DNA of 64,000 bases, taken from NCBI RefSeq assembly GCF_000381265.1, contig NZ_KB906267.1, forward strand, positions 1 to 64,000, written 5' to 3'. The position numbers were made by a program, and so were the translations under genes. Shown piece after piece: positions 19,852 to 27,858 of this stretch. The stretch comes from Curvibacter lanceolatus ATCC 14669 (GTDB lineage: Bacteria; Pseudomonadota; Gammaproteobacteria; Burkholderiales; Burkholderiaceae_C). The notes under the pieces are model-generated. The model was given only the letters and a program-made list of their open reading frames with translations. It ran no database searches and was not told the origin of the DNA. Numbering within the stretch: position 1 is the stretch's first letter; each line of letters begins with the position of its first letter.

Positions 19852-21174
19852 ATGAGCGCCCCCGCCTGCCTCCACATCAGCCCGGCCGAGGCGCTGATCG
19901 ACGTGCCGCGCCAGATCCAGGTGCAGGGCCTGCGGCCCGGCGAAGCCATCACGCTGCAAAGCCGCACCGTGCGCGGACCGGGTGTGGCCTGGGTGGCCAC
20001 GGCACGCTACCAGGCCGATGCCGCCGGCCAGGTCGACCTGGGCCGCGATGCCCCGCTGCCCGGTTCGGCCTATGAAGGCGTGGACCCCATGGGCCTGATC
20101 TGGGCCCAGGCGCCCGAGCAGCCCGGCGCCTCGCGCGAGGTGTTTGGCACCGAGCCCGGGGCCGCGCTGCACACCCGCATCACCCTGCTGCGCGAAGGCC
20201 AGCCGGCCCTTGAGGCCTCTCTGGTGCAGCAGTTGGCGGCCCCCGGCGTGCAACGCCGCGAGATCCGCGAGCAAGGCCTGGTGGGCAGCCTGTGGACGCC
20301 CGCCGGCCCGGGGCCGCACCCGGCGGTGCTGGTGCTCAACGGCTCGGGCGGCGGCATCAACGAAGCCCGGGGGGCGCTGTACGCCTCGCGCGGCTACACC
20401 GCCCTGGCGCTGGGCTACTTCAAGGCGCCGGGCCTGTCGGACTACATCTCGAACACCCCGCTGGAGTACTTCGAGACCGCCCTGCACTGGATGCATCGCA
20501 CGCTGCAGCCGGCCCACGGCTTTGTGGCCTTGAGCGGCCAGTCGCGCGGCGGTGAGCTGGTGTTGCTGTTGGGTTCGATGTTCCCGGATCTGGTGTCGGC
20601 CGTGGTCGGCTATGTGCCCTCGGCCGTGGTGAACTGCGCCCAGAACGCCTGCGACCCCGCCCTGGGGCGCGAAGGCTGGGCCTGGCTGTACCAGGGCCGC
20701 CCGATACCCCATGTGTGGGAGAGCAACCGCCATGCCACTTGGGCCCCCTGGGACGAGGGCCCCGAGCCGCGTCGCCACACGAACGCCTTGCTGACCTCGC
20801 TGCGCGACGCCGAGGCCGTGGAACGCGCACGCATCCGGGTGGAACGCATCCAGGGCCCGGTGTTGCTGCTGACCGCGGGCGACGATGGCTCCTGGCCCTC
20901 CAGCCTGTATGGGCGCATGGTGGTGGATCACCTGGCCCAGGCCGGGCACCCCTGGCCGGTGCAACAACTGGACTGGCCCGGTGCGGGCCACAGTGTGCTG
21001 TTTCCGACCGTGCCCACCACCCAGTTGGTCTATGCCCACCCGGTGTCGGGCCGGCTCAGCACCACCGGCGGCAGCCCGGCCGCCAATGCGCAGGCCGACC
21101 AGGCCTCCTGGGCCGGCGTGCTGGCCTTTTTACAACAAGCCGTGGCGGCCCAGGCCGACCACGCCCACCCCTGA
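19852..21174 (+). CDS. Alpha/beta hydrolase of the acyl-CoA thioesterase/BAAT family
   Basis: A 440-residue two-domain protein. The N-terminal beta-rich domain (about 5-130) resembles the acyl-CoA thioester hydrolase/bile-acid-CoA:amino-acid N-acyltransferase domain. The C-terminal alpha/beta hydrolase domain has the nucleophile elbow SGQSRGG (Ser231), an acid candidate in GDDGSWP (near 344) and His380 in GAGHSVLF. Related enzymes hydrolyse acyl-CoA thioesters or transfer the acyl group to an amino acid. Only 3 bases separate it from the binding-protein gene. A conjugate hydrolase acting on the imported compound is an attractive but unproven role. Confidence 0.82.
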   Translation: MSAPACLHISPAEALIDVPRQIQVQGLRPGEAITLQSRTVRGPGVAWVATARYQADAAGQVDLGRDAPLPGSAYEGVDPMGLIWAQAPEQPGASREVFGTEPGAALHTRITLLREGQPALEASLVQQLAAPGVQRREIREQGLVGSLWTPAGPGPHPAVLVLNGSGGGINEARGALYASRGYTALALGYFKAPGLSDYISNTPLEYFETALHWMHRTLQPAHGFVALSGQSRGGELVLLLGSMFPDLVSAVVGYVPSAVVNCAQNACDPALGREGWAWLYQGRPIPHVWESNRHATWAPWDEGPEPRRHTNALLTSLRDAEAVERARIRVERIQGPVLLLTAGDDGSWPSSLYGRMVVDHLAQAGHPWPVQQLDWPGAGHSVLFPTVPTTQLVYAHPVSGRLSTTGGSPAANAQADQASWAGVLAFLQQAVAAQADHAHP

Positions 21175-21185
21175 GAAAGCCCCCT

Positions 21186-22277
21186 ATGAGCACTGATCTG
21201 ATCGACACCCTGGTCCCCCTGGCCCCCCAAGAGGCCCTGCACACCACCCGCCACCAGCGCGACAAGGTGGTGGCCGCCACCCAGGGCAGCCACGAGGCCT
21301 TGTTCGACCCTGCCCTGCCCGGCCTGAGCCTGGGCGAGCGCCTGCACGTGGCCTTGTCCATGGCCCAGACGGTGGGCCATGAGGGCCTGACGGCCCACTA
21401 CGCCCAGGCCTTGCGTCAGCACGGCCCGGTGCAGGACTCGGGCCGCCTGGCCGCCGCACGTGCCTTTGCCCACACCCTGACCGTGAACCCGGTGGCCGGT
21501 GACCGCGGGGCCCTGCTGAGCCTGCCGGCGGCGGGGTTTTCGACGCCGGAAGCCATTGCGCTGGCCCAACTGATCGCCTATGTGAGCTACCAGGTGCGCG
21601 TGCTGGCCGGCCTGCAGGCCATGAAGGCCCTGGGCGCCACCGAGGCCCAGCCCCCGGCGGCCGACGAGGCCCCCTTTGTGCACCCGGCCAACCTGCCGGC
21701 CCCGGGCGAACCGCTGAACATCAAGGGCTTCACCAGCGCCACCCTGGGCTGGAAGGCCTGGCTGCCGGTGCTGGACCTGGCCCAGGCCACACCCGAGCAG
21801 CTGGCCGTGCTCGACAGCAGCCACCCCAAGGCACGCAGCTCCGACTACTACCTGCTGCTGAGCCAGCAGCCGCGCATCCTGCAGGAACGCTCCACGGTGT
21901 TCAACGCCATCATGTACGCCCCGGGTGGCTTGTCGCGGGCCGAACGCGAGCTGGCCAGCGCCGTGGTGTCACGCGTGAACGGTTGCGTCTACTGCGCCTC
22001 GGTGCATGCCCAGCGCTTTGAGCAGCTGACCAAGCGCAACGACGTGATCGCCCAGGTGTTCGAAGACCCCGACACCGCCGGCACCACACCGCGCGAGCGC
22101 GCCATCGTGCGCGCCTCGATCGCCCTGACCCGCGCCCCCGCCGATTTCGGCCCGGCCGCCATCCAGTCGCTGCGCGACCAGGGCCTGAGCGATCTGGAGG
22201 TGCTGGACATGCTGCACGCGGTGGCCATCTTTGCCTGGGCCAACCGGCTGATGCTGAATTTGGGGGAGCCGGTATGA
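21186..22277 (+). CDS. Fused CMD-domain / AhpD-type alkylhydroperoxidase-like protein
   Basis: A 363-residue protein with two carboxymuconolactone-decarboxylase-fold halves. The N-terminal half (about 20-150) lacks cysteines. The C-terminal half (about 200-360) has the AhpD-type redox centre CVYC (Cys267, Cys270) followed by His274 and the family block RERAIVRASIALTRAPADF. It looks like a fusion of two families (Avi_7170 CMD and Avi_7169 alkylhydroperoxidase) that I recall as neighbours in peptide-transporter cassettes. It probably protects against, or acts on, a peroxide made by the pathway; the true substrate is unknown. Last gene of the eight-gene run, converging on higA. Confidence 0.78.
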   Translation: MSTDLIDTLVPLAPQEALHTTRHQRDKVVAATQGSHEALFDPALPGLSLGERLHVALSMAQTVGHEGLTAHYAQALRQHGPVQDSGRLAAARAFAHTLTVNPVAGDRGALLSLPAAGFSTPEAIALAQLIAYVSYQVRVLAGLQAMKALGATEAQPPAADEAPFVHPANLPAPGEPLNIKGFTSATLGWKAWLPVLDLAQATPEQLAVLDSSHPKARSSDYYLLLSQQPRILQERSTVFNAIMYAPGGLSRAERELASAVVSRVNGCVYCASVHAQRFEQLTKRNDVIAQVFEDPDTAGTTPRERAIVRASIALTRAPADFGPAAIQSLRDQGLSDLEVLDMLHAVAIFAWANRLMLNLGEPV

Positions 22278-22284
22278 GGGGGCG

Positions 22285-22309
22285 GTGAGTCTCGCTGTCG
22301 CGAGCTCAC
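22285..22309. terminator. Possible bidirectional terminator hairpin between convergent genes
   Basis: Stem GTGAG-T-CTCGC (22285-22295), loop TGTC, GCGAG-CTCAC (22300-22309): ten pairs with one bulged T. It sits just after the CMD/AhpD stop and overlaps the higA stop codon, exactly where two converging transcripts must end. There is no T-run, so termination would be weak or factor-dependent. Confidence 0.5.
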
Positions 22310-22620
22310 GCCGAGTGCGTTTCAGCGGCCACTGAATGCCGCTGGATGCTGGCCAGCACATCGGCCATGTCTTGCCGGGCAAGCGTCAGGTCGTGATCCG
22401 TCTGCAGATGGATCCAGCTTTGGGCATCGGTGCCAAAGAACACCGCCAACCTCAAGGCCATGTCGACCGTGATGCCACGCAAGCCCCTGACGATCTCATT
22501 GATGCGGCGAGGGGGCACGCCAATCGCCTTGGCCAGGGCATATGGGTTGATGCCCTTCGGCTCCAGATAGTCATGCAAAAGAATCTCACCCGGATGGGGC
22601 CAGGGAATCTCACGGGCCAT
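22306..22620 (-). CDS. higA: HigA-type XRE antitoxin (orphan)
   Basis: A 104-residue addiction-module antitoxin of the HigA/VapI family, starting MAREIPWPHPGEILLHDYLE. The HTH_3 domain is YALAKAIGVPPRRINEIVRG, followed by the conserved ITVDMALRLAVFFGTDAQSW and the closing DLTLARQD. In HigBA systems it binds the toxin and the shared promoter. The toxin gene is normally just upstream; here only a broken higB remnant is left 14 bases upstream, so the antitoxin is an orphan. Retention may reflect cross-neutralisation of related toxins or simple decay. Confidence 0.9.
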   Translation of the reverse strand: MAREIPWPHPGEILLHDYLEPKGINPYALAKAIGVPPRRINEIVRGLRGITVDMALRLAVFFGTDAQSWIHLQTDHDLTLARQDMADVLASIQRHSVAAETHSA

Positions 22621-22634
22621 GGCTGGCAATCCTT

Positions 22635-22724
22635 TCAGTGATCGTCCACGATCTCGACAGCACGGGCATCGCCATTGCACCAGATGACACTAAGCCTTCA
22701 CTGATTGTTGATCCGAAACCAGAT
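22635..22724 (-). pseudogene. higB: higB toxin C-terminal remnant
   Basis: On the minus strand directly upstream of higA one frame reads FRINNQ, a stop (TGA), then RLSVIWCNGDARAVEIVDDH and a second stop at 22635. This is the usual end of RelE/HigB toxins (S.RIN.QWR..F.W......VEI.DYH), with the conserved Trp codon changed to TGA. Everything N-terminal is missing: the remnant begins right after the stop of the marR gene. The frame was too short to appear as an ORF. The toxin cannot be made in active form. Confidence 0.7.
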
Positions 22725-23231
22725 TCACGCCACCCGTTTAGCCCCCACCGCGGCCTCCAGCGGCACGCTGGGCGCGCGGCTGTATTCGTTGTTGCCGTCC
22801 ACCAGCACCTTCAGCATCTCCATGAACTGCCCCCGTTGCTCAGGCGGCAGGGGCTCGAGCATGCGGGCCTGGGCGCGCAGCATGCCGGGCTGCACCTCGG
22901 CCAGCAGGGTACTGCCCTCCGGGGTGAGCGTCAGCAGGCGCACGCGGCGGTCGGTGGGTGAGGCGTTGCGCAGCATCAGGCCACGGGCTTCCAGCCGGTC
23001 GATCACGCTGCCGATGGTGGAGGTGTCAAAGCCGATGGTGCGGGCCAGCGTGCGCTGATCCAGCTCGGGTTGGCGCTGCACGGCGGCCATGGCCGCGTAC
23101 TGCACCGGGGTCAGGCCGTGCTCTTGCGTCTCTTCAAGAAACACCGCCACGGCGATCTGCTGCAGGCGGCGGATGTGGAAGCCGGGCAGGTCTTCCAGGT
23201 CGGGACGGGGGCTGGGCTGGGCAGCGGGCAT
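22725..23231 (-). CDS. MarR-family transcriptional regulator
   Basis: A 168-residue MarR/HpaR-type regulator. The winged helix region includes GLTPVQYAAMAAVQ, LDQRTLARTIGFDTSTIGSVI, the recognition helix DRLEARGLMLRN, and the wing ASPTDRRVRLLTLTPEG. It is divergent from the gentisate dioxygenase gene with 147 bases between them, and a near-perfect 8+8 palindrome lies in that interval. The simplest reading is a repressor of the gentisate genes released by an aromatic intermediate. Its 3' end abuts the higB remnant, so the end of the gene may have been remodelled. Confidence 0.9.
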   Translation of the reverse strand: MPAAQPSPRPDLEDLPGFHIRRLQQIAVAVFLEETQEHGLTPVQYAAMAAVQRQPELDQRTLARTIGFDTSTIGSVIDRLEARGLMLRNASPTDRRVRLLTLTPEGSTLLAEVQPGMLRAQARMLEPLPPEQRGQFMEMLKVLVDGNNEYSRAPSVPLEAAVGAKRVA

Positions 23232-23296
23232 CGGGAGAGGTACCTAGGGTTTGCACGAATGATCTGCGTCAAATTCTAACCCTACACTTTTCGTCA

Positions 23297-23317
23297 GCAC
23301 ACTGTTTATCAGTATGC
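23297..23317. promoter_or_regulatory. Putative MarR operator upstream of gentisate dioxygenase
   Basis: An inverted repeat with arms GCACACTG (23297-23304) and CAGTATGC (23310-23317) around a TTTAT core; seven of eight positions pair. It lies 62 bases before the dioxygenase start and 66 bases from the marR start, as expected for a shared MarR operator. Confidence 0.6.
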
Positions 23318-23378
23318 ATTTGAAATAGTTGCGGCCTCTTGAAAACAGGCCGCCCACCTGCCCTGCCCGGAACCCGCC

Positions 23379-24425
23379 ATGAATGAACTTGGACGCCTGG
23401 AAGACCTGCCCCAGGACTACCGCGACGCGCTGAAAGCGCAAAACCTGGTACCCCTGTGGCCCAGCCTGCGGGCCGTGCTGCCACCGGGCAAGCCCAGGCC
23501 CCAGACCCGCGCCACGGCCTGGTCTTACCAGGCCCTGCGGCCGCTGCTGCTGCAGGCGGGCGAACTGACGCCGATCGAAAAGGCCGAGCGCCGCGTGCTG
23601 GTGCTGGCCAACCCGGGGCATGGTCTGGAAAAAATGCAGGCCAGTGCCGCCATGTACCTGGGCATGCAGCTGCTGCTGCCCGGCGAATGGGCCCCCTCGC
23701 ACCGCCACACGCCGAACGCGGTGCGCATGATCGTTGAGGGCGAAGGCGCCTACACCACGGTCGATGGCGAAAAATGCCCCATGAGCCGGGGCGATCTGAT
23801 CCTGACGCCCACCGGCCTGTGGCACGAGCATGGCCACGACGGCGACCAACCGGTGGTGTGGCTCGATGTGCTGGACCTTCCGCTGGTCTACTACATGGAG
23901 GCCTCCTACCACGTGGATGGCCCACGCCAGGCGGTGAAGCCGGGCCACGGCGAGCGCACCCATGCCCGCGGCGGCCTGCTGCCCACCCCCGTGTTTGAAC
24001 GCAGCAGCAAGGCCTACCCCATGCTGCGCTACCCCTGGGTCGAAGCGCGTGCCGCGCTGCTGGCCCTGGCCGACGACCAGCCGGCACTCGAGGCCGTGCA
24101 GCTCACCTACACCAACCCCGCCACCGGGGGCCATGCCGAGAACATCCTGGGCTTTTACGCCCTGATGCTGCGCCCAGGCCAGACCCTGGCTTTGCCGGCA
24201 CGTTCACCGGCCAGCGTGTTCCATGTGATTGAAGGCGCGCTGGAGGTGCAGGTGGAAGACCCGCACGCCCCCCAGCACTTCCAGCTGGCCGAGGCCGACA
24301 CCTGCTGCGCGCCGGGCTACACCCCCATCACCCTGATCAACCCCCGGGCCGATGCCCCGGCCTTTGTCTTCATGGCCGACGAGTCGCCCCTGCACCAGAA
24401 GCTGGGCGTCTACGAGGTGCGTTGA
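23379..24425 (+). CDS. gtdA: Gentisate 1,2-dioxygenase
   Basis: Opens the ring of gentisate (2,5-dihydroxybenzoate) with O2 to give maleylpyruvate. The 348-residue protein is bicupin. The N-terminal cupin holds the Fe(II) ligands in PSHRHTPNAVRM (His108, His110) and a third His near WHEHGHDGD (149-153). The C-terminal cupin is about 225-345. The next genes encode the following two pathway steps, which strengthens the assignment. No gene for making gentisate (salicylate or 3-hydroxybenzoate hydroxylase) is in the window, so the upper pathway must be elsewhere. Confidence 0.94.
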   Translation: MNELGRLEDLPQDYRDALKAQNLVPLWPSLRAVLPPGKPRPQTRATAWSYQALRPLLLQAGELTPIEKAERRVLVLANPGHGLEKMQASAAMYLGMQLLLPGEWAPSHRHTPNAVRMIVEGEGAYTTVDGEKCPMSRGDLILTPTGLWHEHGHDGDQPVVWLDVLDLPLVYYMEASYHVDGPRQAVKPGHGERTHARGGLLPTPVFERSSKAYPMLRYPWVEARAALLALADDQPALEAVQLTYTNPATGGHAENILGFYALMLRPGQTLALPARSPASVFHVIEGALEVQVEDPHAPQHFQLAEADTCCAPGYTPITLINPRADAPAFVFMADESPLHQKLGVYEVR

Positions 24426-24473
24426 ACACGCCCTTCATCTACTTCACGCAACACACCCACCCAACGATCCGCC

Positions 24474-25184
24474 ATGAGCTCCAATCCCTCCTACCTCTGG
24501 AACCCACCTCCCGTGATGTCCCTGCCCGTGCAGGGCAGCACCCAGCGCCTGCCGATCAACCGCCTGTTCTTCGTGGGCCGCAACTACCACGCCCATGCGG
24601 TGGAAATGGGCAAGCCGGTCGACAAGCGCGTGGAGCGCCCTTTCTACTTCACCAAGGCTCCGCAGACCCTGGTGCAAAGCGGCGCCACCGTGGCCTACCC
24701 ACCCGGCACGGCCAACTACCATTTCGAGATGGAACTGGTGCTGGCCATCGGCAAGCCGGGCTTTCGGGTGAAGGCGGAAGACGCCCATGAGCTGATCTAT
24801 GGCTACGCCCCGGGCCTGGACATGACGCGCCGCGATCTGCAACTGGTGGCGCGTGACAAGGGCCGCCCCTGGGACCTGGGCAAGGACGTCGAAGACTCCT
24901 CGGTGTGTGGCGAGATCGTGCCCCGGCCGGGCCAGGTGATCGAGCGCGGTGAAATCGCCCTGAGCGTGAACGGCGAGAGCAAGCAGCAATCCGACGTGGA
25001 CAAGCTGATCTGGAACCTGCGCGAAATCATCGCCGACCTGTCGCAGTTCTACCACCTGCAGCCGGGCGATCTGATCTACACCGGCACCCCCGAGGGCGTG
25101 GGCGCCGTGCTGCCGGGCGACCGCATCGAGGGCCATGTGGCCGGCGTGGGCCGCGTCGCCCTGACCGTCGGCCCCGCCGCCTGA
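24474..25184 (+). CDS. nagK: Fumarylpyruvate hydrolase (FAH family)
   Basis: A 236-residue fumarylacetoacetate-hydrolase-fold protein. Metal-binding motifs are FEMELVLAIGK and YGYAPGLDMTRRDLQ, and the GDLIYTGTPEGVGAV block is typical. In the gentisate pathway it hydrolyses fumarylpyruvate to fumarate and pyruvate. Placement between gentisate dioxygenase and the GST-type isomerase supports that substrate rather than the homogentisate-pathway fumarylacetoacetate. Start at 24474, 48 bases after the dioxygenase stop. Confidence 0.9.
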   Translation: MSSNPSYLWNPPPVMSLPVQGSTQRLPINRLFFVGRNYHAHAVEMGKPVDKRVERPFYFTKAPQTLVQSGATVAYPPGTANYHFEMELVLAIGKPGFRVKAEDAHELIYGYAPGLDMTRRDLQLVARDKGRPWDLGKDVEDSSVCGEIVPRPGQVIERGEIALSVNGESKQQSDVDKLIWNLREIIADLSQFYHLQPGDLIYTGTPEGVGAVLPGDRIEGHVAGVGRVALTVGPAA

Positions 25185-25194
25185 GCGAGCGCAC

Positions 25195-25836
25195 ATGAAG
25201 CTCTACAACTTCTTTCGCAGCGGCACCTCGCATCGCCTGCGCATTGCACTGAACCTGAAGGGCCTGAAGCCCGACTACGTGGCTGTGGACCTGCGCCGTG
25301 AGGCGCACCTGGCCCCGGCTTTCAAGGCCCTGAACCCGCAGGGCCTGGTGCCAGCCCTGGTGCTGGACGACGAGCAGGTGCTGATCCAGTCGCCCGCCAT
25401 CATCGAGTGGCTGGAAGAAACCCACCCCAAGCCGCCACTGCTGCCGGCCGACGCTGCCGGCCGGGCCCGTGTGAGGGCCCTGGCAGCCATCGTGGGCTGC
25501 GACATCCACCCGGTGAACAACCGCCGCATCCTCGAAGCCCTGCGCCACCGCTTCGGGGCCGACGAGGCCGCCATCAACACCTGGTGCGGCACCTGGATCG
25601 CCGATGGCTTTGACGCGCTGGAAGCCCTGCTGGCGGCCGACACGCGGCGCGGCCGTTTCTGCCATGGCGACGCGCCCACACTGGCCGATGTCTACCTGAT
25701 TCCGCAGATCGAAAGCGCGCGCCGCTTTCAGGTGGACCTGACGCGCTGGCCCCTGATCAGCGCCATCGACGCCGCCTGCGCACCGCTGGCAGCCTTTGCC
25801 GAGGCGGTGCCGGGCCGCCAGCCTGATGCCGGCTGA
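25195..25836 (+). CDS. nagL: Maleylpyruvate isomerase (zeta-class GST-like)
   Basis: A 213-residue zeta-class glutathione-S-transferase-like enzyme. The N-terminal motif SGTSHRLRIALNLKGL corresponds to the SSCxxRVRIAL glutathione-binding segment, with the two catalytic-position Cys replaced here (SGTS). This loss of the SSCS cysteine needs note, although Ser is the catalytic residue in the class. NPQGLVPAL and the C-terminal GDAPTLADVYLIPQ are conserved. It isomerises maleylpyruvate to fumarylpyruvate with glutathione. It starts 10 bases after nagK, so the three are one operon. Confidence 0.88.
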   Translation: MKLYNFFRSGTSHRLRIALNLKGLKPDYVAVDLRREAHLAPAFKALNPQGLVPALVLDDEQVLIQSPAIIEWLEETHPKPPLLPADAAGRARVRALAAIVGCDIHPVNNRRILEALRHRFGADEAAINTWCGTWIADGFDALEALLAADTRRGRFCHGDAPTLADVYLIPQIESARRFQVDLTRWPLISAIDAACAPLAAFAEAVPGRQPDAG

Positions 25837-25894
25837 TTCCGGCTGAAGCCGGCCAGCCCGTCCCCACATCCCAGACACAAGAAAAGAGACAAAC

Positions 25895-26905
25895 ATGACC
25901 CGCTCCACCTCACTCGCCCTTTCACGCCGCAGCGCCCTGGGCGCGACGCTGGCCTTGACCGGCCTGTGCCTGAACGCACCGGCAGCCGCCCAAAGCGGCA
26001 CGGACTTCCCGAGCAAGCCCGTCACCGTGTTCACCGCCTTCGCCGTGGGCAGCGGCCCCGACGCGGTGCTGCGCCTGGTGGCCAACCGGCTTTCCATCCA
26101 ATGGAAGCAAAGCGTCACGGTGGACAACCGGCCCGGTGGCGGCGGCTTCATCGCCATCGAGGCGGCGCGCCGTGCCGCGCCCGATGGCTACAGCCTGGTG
26201 CAGCTCGACAGCGAACACCTGGCCGCCCTGCCCTACCTCTACAAGTCGCGCAACTTCGACACCCTCAAGGCCTTCGACCCGGTGGCGCCGCTGTTTCGCA
26301 CGCCGTTCATGGTGGCCGTGTCCGCCCAGTCGCCCTGGAAGAACATGAGCGACCTGCTGGCCGCCGCCAAGGCCAAGCCCGGGGCGGTCAGTTACGGGTC
26401 ATGGGGGGTGGGCAGCCCGGGCCACCTGGGGGCCGAGTGGCTGGAGTCGCTGACCGATGTCCAGATGGTGCATGCCCCCTACAAGGAGGTCAGCCAGCTC
26501 TACACCTCGGTGGCCAACGGCGATGTGGCCTGGAGCTTGGCCAGCATCCCGTCGAGCCAGGGCGTGTACAAGGCCGGCAAGCTGCGCTACCTGGCGGTGG
26601 CCGCGCCCAAGCGCATCCCCCAACTGCCCGAGGTGCCCACGGTGGCCGAAGCCGGCGGCCCGGCGGGCCTGGACGTGAACTCCTTTGTCAGCCTGCTCAG
26701 CCCCAAGGGGGTGCCGGCCGCCGTGCGCGCCAAGATCCATGCCGATGTGCTCAAGGTGCTGGCCGAGCCCGAGGTGCGCGAGCGCTTCAACACCTTTGCC
26801 TTTGAGCCACTCAACTGGTCGGTGGAAGAGATCCTGAAGAACGCCGAGGCCAAGTCACAGCAATACCAGGCCCTGATCAAGAAGGCCAACATCAGCCTGG
26901 ATTGA
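25895..26905 (+). CDS. TTT-family (Bug) periplasmic substrate-binding protein
   Basis: A 336-residue tripartite tricarboxylate transporter (TctC/Bug) receptor. The N terminus carries a Tat-like RR (SRRSALGATLALTGL) in the signal peptide. Family blocks: FPSKPVTVFTAFAVGSGPD, VDNRPGGGGFIAIEAARRA, PDGYSLVQ, and YGSWGVGSPGHLGAEWLE. No membrane components (TctA/TctB) are in the window. It follows the gentisate genes by 58 bases and could bind an aromatic acid or act as an extracytoplasmic sensor; both are inference. Confidence 0.9.
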   Translation: MTRSTSLALSRRSALGATLALTGLCLNAPAAAQSGTDFPSKPVTVFTAFAVGSGPDAVLRLVANRLSIQWKQSVTVDNRPGGGGFIAIEAARRAAPDGYSLVQLDSEHLAALPYLYKSRNFDTLKAFDPVAPLFRTPFMVAVSAQSPWKNMSDLLAAAKAKPGAVSYGSWGVGSPGHLGAEWLESLTDVQMVHAPYKEVSQLYTSVANGDVAWSLASIPSSQGVYKAGKLRYLAVAAPKRIPQLPEVPTVAEAGGPAGLDVNSFVSLLSPKGVPAAVRAKIHADVLKVLAEPEVRERFNTFAFEPLNWSVEEILKNAEAKSQQYQALIKKANISLD

Positions 26906-26924
26906 CCCCATCGCCCAGGCGGCG

Positions 26925-27776
26925 CTACAGGCCCGCCGGCAGGTGCTGCTGCAGGGCCTCCTGCATCACACGGGCCATCAGTTGCTGGCGGGCCTTGGGC
27001 AGGCGGGCCAGGGTGGTGGCCACGCTGATGCCGGCCACGGGCTCGCCCAGGGCATTGCGCACCGCACAGCCCACGGCCAGCACACCGCGCGTGGCGTGGT
27101 TGCCCACCACCGACCAGCCACGCTCGCGGCTGGCGGCCACCAGCAGGCGCAGACGCTCGGGGCTCATGCCGCCATAGGCCGGCAACTGGTCGGCATTGGC
27201 CGCGATGCAGGCCTCCACCTCGGCCTCGGGCAAGGCCGCCAGCAGCGCCAGACCGGCCGCCCCCACGCCCAGCGGCTGGGCGGTGCCCACCTGGATCACC
27301 AGGATCTGCACCGGGTGGGTGCCCACATGGCGGGCAATGCAGCGTGACTGGGCCCCCTCACGCACGATGGCAAAGGTGGCATCGCCGCCACTGGCACTGA
27401 CCTGGGCCAGCACCGGCTCCAGGCGCACGGCCCAGTTGGCGCTGCCGGGCTGCGGCTGCAACGGCGCCAGGCGCAACCCGGGCTGGTAGCGGTAGCGGCC
27501 CTGCCGGGCCACATAACCTGCATCGATCAAGGGCCCCAGCAAACGGTAGAGCGTGGCCCGCTCCAGGCCGGTGGCACGGCACAGGTCCACCACCCGAACA
27601 CCTTCCCGCACGCCTTCACGGCTGGCCGCCAGCACCTGGTCCAGCACCTGCAGGCCTCGCCGCAGCGTGCGGTTGCCCACCTCTTCGGACAGGGTGCCAC
27701 CCGGCCCTTCAGCAGGGGCTGGGCCGGTCATTTCGTCCGCTGGGTGTACTTTTTCATGCGTGCGTTTGGTGGACAT
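26925..27776 (-). CDS. IclR-family transcriptional regulator
   Basis: A 283-residue IclR-type regulator. The N-terminal winged helix (about 35-100) includes LRRGLQVLDQVLAAS, VVDLCRATGLERATLYRLLGPL and DAGYVARQGRYRYQ. The C-terminal effector domain (about 110-280) contains GVGAAGLALLAALPE and the terminal GISVATTLARLPKARQQL. It is divergent (82 bases) from the Bug/acyl-CoA ligase/lyase operon and is probably its regulator. It converges with the gentisate-cluster Bug gene, 19 bases apart. Confidence 0.9.
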   Translation of the reverse strand: MSTKRTHEKVHPADEMTGPAPAEGPGGTLSEEVGNRTLRRGLQVLDQVLAASREGVREGVRVVDLCRATGLERATLYRLLGPLIDAGYVARQGRYRYQPGLRLAPLQPQPGSANWAVRLEPVLAQVSASGGDATFAIVREGAQSRCIARHVGTHPVQILVIQVGTAQPLGVGAAGLALLAALPEAEVEACIAANADQLPAYGGMSPERLRLLVAASRERGWSVVGNHATRGVLAVGCAVRNALGEPVAGISVATTLARLPKARQQLMARVMQEALQQHLPAGL

Positions 27777-27858
27777 TCAGAACAATCCGGTGTTGAACCC
27801 AGCCGCGCAGTGTGCCCCAGACACGCCAGCGGCCCCTTTGACCCCTTGGAGACAAACC

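Noticed and set aside
18085-21039. A 984-codon open frame antisense to the binding protein and BAAT-like genes
   Set aside because: His/Gly/Gln/Val-rich composition typical of antisense frames in GC-rich DNA; no domain is recognisable and the sense genes are convincing.
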